Source: an uncultured Flavobacteriales bacterium
Lineage (GTDB): Bacteria; Bacteroidota; Bacteroidia; Flavobacteriales_D; Crocinitomicaceae
Reading direction: 5' to 3'
Length of the DNA stretch: 64,000 nt
Assembly (NCBI GenBank): GCA_937973685.1
Contig: CALJKJ010000018.1
Coordinates: forward strand, 186,001-250,000
Below the pieces are notes generated by a model. It had not been told where the DNA came from. It searched no databases and was given only the letters and a program-made list of their open reading frames with translations. Within the stretch, counting starts at the first letter, position 1. Every line of letters begins with the position of its first letter. Below are positions 16,843-23,974 of the stretch, piece after piece. Both the position numbers and the translations under genes were made by a program.

Positions 16843-17460
16843 GTGAGAAAAAGAATTTTAATAAAATATAAAGTGAAACAAAAATTTGCATATCACTTAA
16901 CAACAGCTATTCACGATAGTCGAACATCACAACGTATGATCGATTATCGTGCTAGAGAACGTCGTTTTGATGGAAAGAAACCACTTCCGGATGTCAATTA
17001 CATGTCAACAAAAATAGAAGAACTTATAGCAAAAACCGTTTCAGAAATAGTTAACGAAGAAAAGCTAAACATAGCTGCATTCAATCTATGCCGTGACCAC
17101 ATGCATATTTTACTTGTATGTGCAGATGACGAAGTTCCAAAAATCATGCACAAAATAAAAGGTAGAACAGCCAGAGTCTGTAACAAGTGGAATGCCCACA
17201 TCAAGGGGATTAATCCCCTTGACGCCCTTGACGCCCTTGATGATAAAAGGAATCCCACAAAACTAAAAGACGGATCAACGCCATTTTGGACACAGAAATA
17301 CGGGTGCAATCCGATTAAAACAAGCGAACATTATTGGAATACAGTTAACTACATTGAGAAAAATAAAGTAAAACATAATTTACCCAACAATCCCAAATTA
17401 CAAGCAATTATTCAATGTTTTGTGAAATCTTATGAAGAATGTTTCAAAGACGATTATTAG
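16843..17460 (+). CDS. REP-associated / IS200-like Y1 tyrosine transposase
   Basis: 205 residues from a GTG at 16843. Family signature: the HUH-type metal motif HMH (His86, His88) within NLCRDHMHILLV, followed by a helix (VPKIMHKIKGRTARVCNK), and later the FWTQKYGCNPI segment and a YWNTVNYIEKNKVKH helix in which Tyr170 is the likely nucleophile. Such enzymes nick and join single-stranded DNA at hairpin or REP-like ends. An unusual in-frame insert (residues about 120-135, KGINPLDALDALD) is encoded by a 22-bp palindrome plus 9-bp tandem repeats. The gene looks intact. No tnpB-like gene is present, so it resembles a single-gene RAYT rather than IS605. Confidence 0.82.
   Translation: MRKRILIKYKVKQKFAYHLTTAIHDSRTSQRMIDYRARERRFDGKKPLPDVNYMSTKIEELIAKTVSEIVNEEKLNIAAFNLCRDHMHILLVCADDEVPKIMHKIKGRTARVCNKWNAHIKGINPLDALDALDDKRNPTKLKDGSTPFWTQKYGCNPIKTSEHYWNTVNYIEKNKVKHNLPNNPKLQAIIQCFVKSYEECFKDDY
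17201..17243. repeat. Perfect 22-bp palindrome followed by 9-bp tandem repeat inside the transposase ORF
   Basis: 17201-17222 is a perfect inverted repeat with half-site TCAAGGGGATT. It runs directly into CTTGACGCC repeated twice (17218-17235) and a partial third copy (CTTGATG). It is GC-rich in an AT-rich gene and keeps the reading frame, encoding KGINPLDALDALD. Confidence 0.85.
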
Positions 17461-17476
17461 AAGGTTTTGAAAAGGT

Positions 17477-17515
17477 GATAAAATACGCCAAATGTGAAGT
17501 GAGAATTATTTTATC
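17477..17515. repeat. Inverted repeat right of the transposase gene
   Basis: GATAAAAT (17477-17484) and ATTTTATC (17508-17515) form a perfect 8-bp inverted repeat with a 23-base spacer in the 67 bp between the transposase stop and kdsC. It may be a terminator-like or end structure of the cassette. Confidence 0.35.
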
Positions 17516-17527
17516 AAAATAAAGTCC

Positions 17528-17566
17528 TTACCAATAATAAGCGTCGTCGTTCATCCATTTTTGTTG
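17528..17566 (-). repeat. Right copy of the 39-bp repeat (genuine kdsC 3' end)
   Basis: This copy is continuous with the full kdsC reading frame. The match with the left copy starts exactly at the kdsC stop codon and extends 12 codons into the gene. Confidence 0.9.
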
Positions 17567-18046
17567 AACACGCATTACTTGTTCAATCACGTCTCTAACG
17601 CATCCTTTTCCTCCAAGTATTGGTGATTGATAATGACAAATCGCTTTCACTTCAACAGCAGAGTCTTGCGGACAAGTACTCACACCAACAGCTTTTAAAA
17701 CAGGAATATCTGGAATGTCATCGCCCATGTACAAAATTTCTTCGTCAGATAAAGCATATTTTTCTTTGATTGACTCGTACACTTTTGCTTTATTCGACGA
17801 ACGCAAAAAGACTTCTTTTACACCCGAAGCTAACAAACGCGCTTTTACATCTTCTGAATTTCCACCAGTAATAATAAAAATATTGTAGTTCTTTTTCACA
17901 GCATATTGGAGTGCATATCCATCTTTGGAATGCATGGTGCGAATTACATCGTTGTTGATGAGTTGCACATCGCCTGTGGTCAAAACCCCATCGACATCAA
18001 AAATAAAAGTGGTAACTTTTGGTAAACGTTCTTTGTAACTAATCAT
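17528..18046 (-). CDS. kdsC: 3-deoxy-D-manno-octulosonate 8-phosphate phosphatase (KdsC, HAD family)
   Basis: Removes the 8-phosphate of Kdo-8-P in lipopolysaccharide core synthesis. The 172 residues form a cap-less HAD protein: nucleophile motif FDVDGVLTTG (D17, D19), motif II ITGG near 59-62, the KdsC-type MHSKDGYAL segment, and motif III/IV YMGDDIPDIPVLK (D109, D110), then a C-terminal tail with GGKGCVRDVIE. The start overlaps the DUF2520 gene by 8 bp. The 3' end is the sequence duplicated beyond the transposase cassette, so transcripts now read from kdsC into the cassette on its antisense strand. Confidence 0.9.
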   Translation of the reverse strand: MISYKERLPKVTTFIFDVDGVLTTGDVQLINNDVIRTMHSKDGYALQYAVKKNYNIFIITGGNSEDVKARLLASGVKEVFLRSSNKAKVYESIKEKYALSDEEILYMGDDIPDIPVLKAVGVSTCPQDSAVEVKAICHYQSPILGGKGCVRDVIEQVMRVQQKWMNDDAYYW

Positions 18047-18809
18047 TGGTATGAAAGCGTTGTTGAATACTTGTTGTCATTGTACGATAAATCGATAAAA
18101 GCGGTTCTTCGAGTTGTGCTTCGTGCGCTTGAATGGTAGCTTGATCGTTGCGTTTTGCTGGTCCTGTTTGCATTGTAAATGCTTTTCCTTCTATTGCTTT
18201 TCGTATAGTTTCGTCCAATAAAGGTTGTAACCATTTAAAATCGATACCTTGTTCATTTGTATACGTTTGCATCAAATCGAGTAGGTGATTGGTGAAATTA
18301 TTAATGAACACAGCTGCTATGTGTAGCTTTTTGCGTTGTGTTGCATCCATTTGCACAACTGTTTGACTTAATTTGTGTGCGATTTCTGAAAGTGTTTCGT
18401 TGAATGCTGCTGTTGAAGCTTCAAGAAAGATTGGCACTTTTGAAAAGTCTACTGTTTTGTTTTTTGTAAATGTTTGCAACGGATAGAATACACCTAGTGC
18501 ATGTTGGTGTTTCAAGGATAATACATCAACTGTACCAGAAGTTGAAGCAACGGGACATAATCCGGATAATTTAGGAAGTAAGTCTTCAAGTGCATCATCA
18601 CTCACACAAGTTATGATTAAATCTAAACACTTAAGCGCATGAACGGAAGGAACAAGTGGTATTCCAAAAGTTTGGCTAAATTCATTACCAGAAATTGGAT
18701 TACGAGCAAAACAAAGATGCGGTTGAATACCGCAAGAAATCAGTGCGTTTGTCAACTGAAACGCGACATTACCTGAACCGACTATCCCTATTTTTAATTG
18801 TTCCTTCAT
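18039..18809 (-). CDS. Rossmann-fold/DUF2520 protein (ProC-like)
   Basis: 256 residues. An N-terminal NAD(P)-binding Rossmann half opens with IGIVGSGNVAFQL. A C-terminal helical DUF2520 domain contains HIAAVFINNFTNHLL and ends with TGPAKRNDQATIQ, the latter resembling the GP-xRGD conserved segment of the family. The fold is like pyrroline-5-carboxylate or 2-dehydropantoate reductases, but the substrate is not known. It overlaps kdsC by 8 bp and is the first gene of that two-gene unit. A TATTTTTA element (18814-18821, 7 of 8 to the -7 consensus) ends 4 bases before the ATG. Confidence 0.85.
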   Translation of the reverse strand: MKEQLKIGIVGSGNVAFQLTNALISCGIQPHLCFARNPISGNEFSQTFGIPLVPSVHALKCLDLIITCVSDDALEDLLPKLSGLCPVASTSGTVDVLSLKHQHALGVFYPLQTFTKNKTVDFSKVPIFLEASTAAFNETLSEIAHKLSQTVVQMDATQRKKLHIAAVFINNFTNHLLDLMQTYTNEQGIDFKWLQPLLDETIRKAIEGKAFTMQTGPAKRNDQATIQAHEAQLEEPLLSIYRTMTTSIQQRFHTND

Positions 18810-18838
18810 CGAATAAAAATAGTATTTGTAGACGAATT

Positions 18839-18869
18839 AAAAAAGGCTTTGAATTTCAAAGCCTTTTTT
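18839..18869 (-). terminator. Terminator of secA
   Basis: AAAAAAGGCTTT (18839-18850) pairs with AAAGCCTTTTTT (18858-18869) around GAATTTC. It lies one base past the secA stop codon and has T-runs on either strand. Confidence 0.85.
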
Positions 18870-18870
18870 A

Positions 18871-21800
18871 TTATTTTCCGTGACATTGTTTGTATTTCTT
18901 TCCACTGCCACAAGGACAAGCATCGTTACGGCCTATTTTAGGTTCCGCAACTACAGGTTGTTGCTTTTCGCGTTGCTGCATGGAATTGCGCATCGCTTCG
19001 TCATAACCTTCACTTCCTTGGAATTTTGAAGGTTCTGTAGCTGTTGTATTGGTTGTTGCATTCGCATAATGGTTTTCTGCTCGCGCTTCTTTTTTTGTTG
19101 CTGCAATGTCATTCCCATCTTCTCGTGCAATGTCAGCTTTTGTCAAAAATTCAATTGTTTCAAAACTCAAGCGATTCATCATTGCTTTGAACAATTCAAA
19201 CGATTCCAATTTATAAATCAGTAATGGATCTTTTTGCTCGTAGACTGCTTGTTGAACAGAAGAACGTAAATCATCCATTTCACGCAAATGTTCTTTCCAC
19301 TCGTTGTCAATCATTCCTAATACCAAGTTGCGTTCTATTGCAGTTGGAATTGTTGCACCATTTGATTCGTACGCCTCTTTTAAATTGACTAAAATGTTTG
19401 TTTCTTTAATCCCATCTGTAATTTGGAATTGAATATTCTTGAATTGCGGCATTGTTTCGTGCACGTGTTTCAATTGTGGGAATACATTTAATGCGATTTT
19501 GGCATTCTTAGAACGATAGTGAGCAACTACTCCATCGTATAGATCATCGATTAAGTCACTGTTTTTTGTTGTTCTGAATGCTTGCTCATCAACAGGAGAT
19601 TGCATTCCTAAAACACGCATCATATCTAAATCGAATGCTTCAAAAGAACCGCCTTGATGTGATGCAACAAGTGATTCTATTACATCGTAGAACATGTTGG
19701 ATACATCGACATCCAACCGATCTCCAAATAATGCATTGTGACGTTTTCTATAAATGGCTTTACGTTGGGCATTCATGACATCATCGTATTCCAATAAGCG
19801 CTTACGCACACCGAAATTGTTTTCTTCTACTTTTTTCTGAGCACGTTCAATTGATTTTGAAACCATTCCGTGTTGAATCACTTCTCCCTCTTTCAAACCA
19901 AGGCGGTCCATGATTTTCGCAATGCGCTCAGAACCAAATTTACGCATCAAATCATCTTCTAATGAAACGAAGAATTTTGATGATCCTGGATCTCCTTGAC
20001 GACCAGAACGACCTCTCAACTGACGGTCAACACGACGTGAATCGTGTCTTTCTGTACCGATAATTGCTAATCCACCAGCTTGCTTAACGCCTTCACCTAA
20101 TTTAATGTCTGTTCCACGACCAGCCATGTTGGTTGCAATTGTTACTGCCCCAGCTTTTCCTGCTTCAGCAACTATTTCTGCTTCGCGTTGGTGGTACTTC
20201 GCATTTAATACTTGATGAGGAATATTACGCATTTTCAACATGCGGCTCAATAATTCGGAAATCTCAACTGTTGTTGTACCAACTAATACAGGTCTTCCTG
20301 CTGCGACTGTTTTTTCAACTTCTTCAATAACCGCATTGTATTTTTCACGTGCCGTTTTGAAAACCAAATCGTGTTCGTCTTTACGAGAAATCGGACGGTT
20401 TGTTGGAATAACGACAACATCTAATTTGTAGATATCCCAAAATTCTTTCGCTTCAGTTTCTGCAGTTCCTGTCATACCAGCTAATTTGTGGTACATGCGG
20501 AAGTAATTTTGTAAAGTTACCGTTGCATATGTTTGTGTTGCAGCTTCTACAGTTACGTTTTCTTTCGCTTCAATCGCTTGGTGTAATCCATCTGAATAAC
20601 GACGACCTTCCATGATACGTCCTGTTTGCTCGTCTACAATTTTGATTTTGTTTTCCATGATTACATATTCCACTTCTTTTTCAAAAAGTGTGTATGCTTT
20701 CAATAGTTGCGTTACCGAATGAATACGCTCAGATTTGATACTGTAATCTCTGATTAACAAGTCTTTTTGCTCGTTGAAAGCTTCTGGAGCAAGCGCTTGT
20801 TTTTGTAAATGTGTAATCCCAGTAGAAATATCAGGCATGACAAAGAAATTTCTATCATCTGATCCTGAAATCAAATCAATTCCTTTTTCTGTTAATTCAA
20901 CAGTATTGTTTTTTTCATCAATCACAAAGTAAAGTTCCACATCAATTTTCTTCATGTGTTTTCCTTGCTCAGCCATGTATTGATTTTCAACTTTCTGTAG
21001 CAATGTTTTGATACCTGGTTCCGATAAGAATTTGATCAACGCTTTGTTTTTTGGTAAACCTCTAAAAGCGCGTAACAATGCAATGCTTCCTTCCTCCAAA
21101 GTCGTTTTAGCGTCTGAGCTATTTTCACCACTTAACGCAATACCTAACAAACGTTTTGCATCTGCTAATGCTTGGTTGACATATTTACGCTGTGCTTCAA
21201 CAACGCGCTCGACACGTGGTTTTAATTCGTGAAATTCGTGTTGGTCGCCTTTTGGTGTTGGTCCTGATATGATCAACGGCGTTCGTGCATCATCAATTAA
21301 TACAGAATCGACCTCATCGACAATGGCAAAATGGTGTTTGCGTTGAACCAAGTCTTCAACTGCACTCGCCATGTTATCACGCAAATAGTCAAATCCAAAT
21401 TCGTTGTTCGTACCAAAAGTAATATCCGCATTATATGCATCTCTTCTAGCTTGTGAATTTGGTTGGTGTTTGTCGATACAATCAACAGTCAATCCGTGGA
21501 ATTGATAAATTGGACCCATCCATTCCGAGTCACGTTTCGCTAAGTAATCATTTACAGTTACCAAGTGAACACCTTTTCCAGAAATTGCATTGAGGTAAAC
21601 AGGTAGGGTAGCGACTAATGTTTTTCCTTCTCCTGTTTGCATTTCCGCGATATTTCCACGGTGTAAAACAGCTCCACCCATCAACTGAACATCGTAATGA
21701 ACCATTACCCATTCAACATTTGCTCCCGCTGCTGTCCATTTGTTGTGCCAAATAGCTTTGTCACCATCAATGGTAATTCCGTCTTTTTGTGTTGCTAATG

Positions 21801-22212
21801 TTCGATCAAAATCGGTTGCGGTAACTGTCAATTGACCATTTTCTGCCCAACGACGTGATGTTTCTTTAACTACAGCAAATGCTTCGGGTAAAATTTCTTC
21901 AAGAACACGCTCGATTTCTTCGTTTATTGCTTTTTCTTTTGCATCAATTTGTTCGTACAAGCCTTCTTTTTCGTGAAGCGGCAAGGTTAAATCAGTTGAT
22001 TTTTCTTTGAGTGAAGTCACTTCAGCTTCTAAATTAGAAATGGCAGTTTTTACTTTTTCTTGGAATTGTGCAGTTTTTTGACGCAATTCATCATCACTAA
22101 TAGATTGTAACTTGCTAAATTCTTTTGCAACTTGCTCAATTACAGGTTGATATTTTTTTCTATCGCTGGCAGATTTGTCGCCAAGTATCTTTTTTAAAAT
22201 TCCTCCTAACAT
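18871..22212 (-). CDS. secA: Protein translocase ATPase SecA
   Basis: Motor of the Sec export pathway at the inner membrane. The 1113 residues contain Walker A MQTGEGKT (191-198), Walker B region IVDEVDSVLIDDARTPLIISGP, helicase-like motifs (GTTTVEISE; NMAGRGTDIKLGEGV; QLRGRSGRQGDPG) and a C-terminal SEC-C zinc motif (Cys1099, Cys1101, Cys1110, His1111). It is about 200 residues longer than E. coli SecA. The extra length comes mainly from insertions in the N-terminal half and around 330-400, which are usual for Bacteroidetes SecA. It is monocistronic with its own -7 element and terminator. Confidence 0.97.
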   Translation of the reverse strand: MLGGILKKILGDKSASDRKKYQPVIEQVAKEFSKLQSISDDELRQKTAQFQEKVKTAISNLEAEVTSLKEKSTDLTLPLHEKEGLYEQIDAKEKAINEEIERVLEEILPEAFAVVKETSRRWAENGQLTVTATDFDRTLATQKDGITIDGDKAIWHNKWTAAGANVEWVMVHYDVQLMGGAVLHRGNIAEMQTGEGKTLVATLPVYLNAISGKGVHLVTVNDYLAKRDSEWMGPIYQFHGLTVDCIDKHQPNSQARRDAYNADITFGTNNEFGFDYLRDNMASAVEDLVQRKHHFAIVDEVDSVLIDDARTPLIISGPTPKGDQHEFHELKPRVERVVEAQRKYVNQALADAKRLLGIALSGENSSDAKTTLEEGSIALLRAFRGLPKNKALIKFLSEPGIKTLLQKVENQYMAEQGKHMKKIDVELYFVIDEKNNTVELTEKGIDLISGSDDRNFFVMPDISTGITHLQKQALAPEAFNEQKDLLIRDYSIKSERIHSVTQLLKAYTLFEKEVEYVIMENKIKIVDEQTGRIMEGRRYSDGLHQAIEAKENVTVEAATQTYATVTLQNYFRMYHKLAGMTGTAETEAKEFWDIYKLDVVVIPTNRPISRKDEHDLVFKTAREKYNAVIEEVEKTVAAGRPVLVGTTTVEISELLSRMLKMRNIPHQVLNAKYHQREAEIVAEAGKAGAVTIATNMAGRGTDIKLGEGVKQAGGLAIIGTERHDSRRVDRQLRGRSGRQGDPGSSKFFVSLEDDLMRKFGSERIAKIMDRLGLKEGEVIQHGMVSKSIERAQKKVEENNFGVRKRLLEYDDVMNAQRKAIYRKRHNALFGDRLDVDVSNMFYDVIESLVASHQGGSFEAFDLDMMRVLGMQSPVDEQAFRTTKNSDLIDDLYDGVVAHYRSKNAKIALNVFPQLKHVHETMPQFKNIQFQITDGIKETNILVNLKEAYESNGATIPTAIERNLVLGMIDNEWKEHLREMDDLRSSVQQAVYEQKDPLLIYKLESFELFKAMMNRLSFETIEFLTKADIAREDGNDIAATKKEARAENHYANATTNTTATEPSKFQGSEGYDEAMRNSMQQREKQQPVVAEPKIGRNDACPCGSGKKYKQCHGK

Positions 22213-22233
22213 GATTTTCTTTTATTCTGAAGT

Positions 22234-22241
22234 CAAAAATA
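22234..22241 (-). promoter_or_regulatory. -7 element of secA
   Basis: On the minus strand it reads TATTTTTG, a perfect TAnnTTTG, 21 bases before the ATG at 22212. Confidence 0.5.
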
Positions 22242-22280
22242 ATGAAATTAAACGTGCTTCTTTGTTTACGTCGAAGGAAA

Positions 22281-22315
22281 TGTCATAAATTGTTCCAAAA
22301 GTTCGAATTATGACA
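22281..22315. repeat. Inverted repeat in the secA-guaA divergent region
   Basis: TGTCATAA (22281-22288) and TTATGACA (22308-22315) form a perfect 8-bp inverted repeat with a 19-base spacer. It lies between the secA promoter and the guaA promoter and could be an operator or a chance hairpin. Confidence 0.35.
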
Positions 22316-22397
22316 AAATGGCGCATCAAAACAACAATTGTCAGTAAACTTTTTACAAGTTTTCCCAAAAATACGCCTGTCATTTTGAATTACTACC

Positions 22398-22405
22398 TAT
22401 CTTTG
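22398..22405 (+). promoter_or_regulatory. -7 element immediately before guaA
   Basis: TATCTTTG, a perfect TAnnTTTG, ends 5 bases before the ATG at 22411, predicting a transcript that starts at or next to the start codon. No -33 TTG at the usual distance is evident. Confidence 0.55.
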
Positions 22406-22410
22406 CGCGT

Positions 22411-23943
22411 ATGCAAGAAATGGTACTTATTTTAGATTTTGGCTCGCAATACACACAGTTAATTGCCAGAAGAGTTCGTGAATTAAACGTCTATTGTGAA
22501 ATTCATCCGTGGAATAAAATTCCTGAATTAGGAGGAAATATCAAAGGAATCATCCTGTCAGGAAGTCCTTTTTCAACGCGTGACCCACAAGCGCCAAAAC
22601 CCGATTTATCGGCAATCAAAGGGAAGTTTCCTTTGTTAGGTGTTTGTTTTGGAGCACAGTACTTAGCTCAAAATTTTGGTGGTGAAGTATTGCCTTCTAC
22701 CATTCGTGAATATGGAAGAGCAAATTTGTCTTATGTTGACAAAACGCATGAATTAACGAAAGGAATGAACGACGGCTCACAAGTTTGGATGAGTCACGGC
22801 GATACGATAAAAAATGTACCTGCTGATTATCAGATTATTGCAAGTACGAAAGATGTTGCAGTAGCTGGTTACCACATTCAAGGTGAACAAACATATGGAA
22901 TTCAATTTCACCCAGAAGTATATCATTCGCTTGAGGGTGCAATTTTATTAAAAAACTTCATCGTAGGTATCTGTGGTTGTTCACAAAACTGGACGCCTGA
23001 TTCGTTTGTAGATAGTACGGTAGCACAATTGCAAGCACAATTAAAAGACGATAAAGTAATATTAGGGCTTTCAGGTGGCGTTGATTCTTCTGTTGCTGCT
23101 ATGTTGTTACACAAAGCAATTGGAAAAAACCTACACTGTATTTTTGTTGATAATGGATTGTTACGCAAAAATGAATTTGAATCAGTTCTTGAAAGTTACA
23201 AAGGCTTAGGATTGAATGTAAAAGGTGTAGATGCATCCAATGAATTTTACGCTGCATTAGCTGGTGTAACAGATCCTGAATTAAAACGAAAAGCAATCGG
23301 TAAAGTTTTTATCGATGTATTTGATGCGGAATCTAAATTAGTTACTGACGCAAAATGGTTGGGTCAAGGAACAATTTATCCCGATGTTATTGAATCGGTT
23401 TCGGTAAATGGAGGACCTTCTCAAACAATCAAATCGCACCACAATGTTGGAGGTTTGCCTGATTATATGAAGTTACAAGTTGTTGAACCGCTTCGCTTGT
23501 TATTCAAAGATGAGGTGAGAAGAGTGGGTCGTTCCTTGCAGTTGCCTGAAAATATTTTAAACAGACACCCGTTTCCAGGTCCTGGACTTGGAATTCGTAT
23601 CTTAGGTGAAGTGACAGCTGAAAAAGTGGCAATTTTACAAGAAGTAGATGCGATTTTCATAGATGGTTTAAAAGATCATGGTTTGTACAACGATGTTTGG
23701 CAAGCTGGAGCTATTTTCTTACCAATTCAAAGTGTTGGTGTGATGGGGGATGAGCGTACATACGAAAATGCGGTTGCTTTACGTGCCGTTTCATCCACAG
23801 ATGGAATGACAGCTGATTGGTGTCATTTACCGTATGAATTTTTAGCATTGATATCGAATAAAATCATCAATCAAGTGAAAGGAATTAATCGCGTAACGTA
23901 TGACATTAGTTCCAAACCGCCTGCAACTATTGAGTGGGAATAA
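22411..23943 (+). CDS. guaA: GMP synthase (glutamine-hydrolysing)
   Basis: Converts XMP to GMP using glutamine and ATP. The 510 residues have an N-terminal class I glutamine amidotransferase with the Cys79 (GVCFGAQ), His167, Glu169 (QFHPEV) triad; an ATP-pyrophosphatase domain with P-loop SGGVDSS (221-227); and a C-terminal dimerisation domain with HPFPGPGLGIRILGE and the terminal KPPATIEWE. The first in-frame ATG (22411) is used; Met4 is an alternative, but the closeness of the -7 element favours the first. The LysM gene follows after 31 bp. Confidence 0.97.
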   Translation: MQEMVLILDFGSQYTQLIARRVRELNVYCEIHPWNKIPELGGNIKGIILSGSPFSTRDPQAPKPDLSAIKGKFPLLGVCFGAQYLAQNFGGEVLPSTIREYGRANLSYVDKTHELTKGMNDGSQVWMSHGDTIKNVPADYQIIASTKDVAVAGYHIQGEQTYGIQFHPEVYHSLEGAILLKNFIVGICGCSQNWTPDSFVDSTVAQLQAQLKDDKVILGLSGGVDSSVAAMLLHKAIGKNLHCIFVDNGLLRKNEFESVLESYKGLGLNVKGVDASNEFYAALAGVTDPELKRKAIGKVFIDVFDAESKLVTDAKWLGQGTIYPDVIESVSVNGGPSQTIKSHHNVGGLPDYMKLQVVEPLRLLFKDEVRRVGRSLQLPENILNRHPFPGPGLGIRILGEVTAEKVAILQEVDAIFIDGLKDHGLYNDVWQAGAIFLPIQSVGVMGDERTYENAVALRAVSSTDGMTADWCHLPYEFLALISNKIINQVKGINRVTYDISSKPPATIEWE

Positions 23944-23974
23944 ATAATACGCAAAGAACTTTAATCAATTAGCT

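Larger units (their letters stand above)
16556..17566. mobile_element. Y1-transposase cassette bounded by 39-bp direct repeats
   Basis: A transposase-like gene with about 250 bp of non-coding sequence on its left lies between two direct repeats (16556-16594 and 17528-17566) that both correspond to the 3' end of kdsC. The repeat spacing gives an inserted length of 972 bp. Removing one repeat plus the interior would place the T9SS cargo gene stop (16548) 7 bp from the kdsC stop, a compact convergent pair, which is the likely ancestral state. Candidate hairpins lie at 16681-16705 and 17477-17515. This unit is inferred from sequence; Y1 transposases are not known to create such repeats. Confidence 0.65.

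Noticed and set aside
17460..17527. A tyrosine-recombinase attachment site next to kdsC
   Set aside because: The flanking duplication looks att-like, but no integrase gene is present; only the Y1 transposase could act here.
18871..22212. SecA unusually long (1113 aa)
   Set aside because: Bacteroidetes SecA proteins commonly have these insertions; all helicase motifs and the zinc tail are intact, so this is not a fusion or error.
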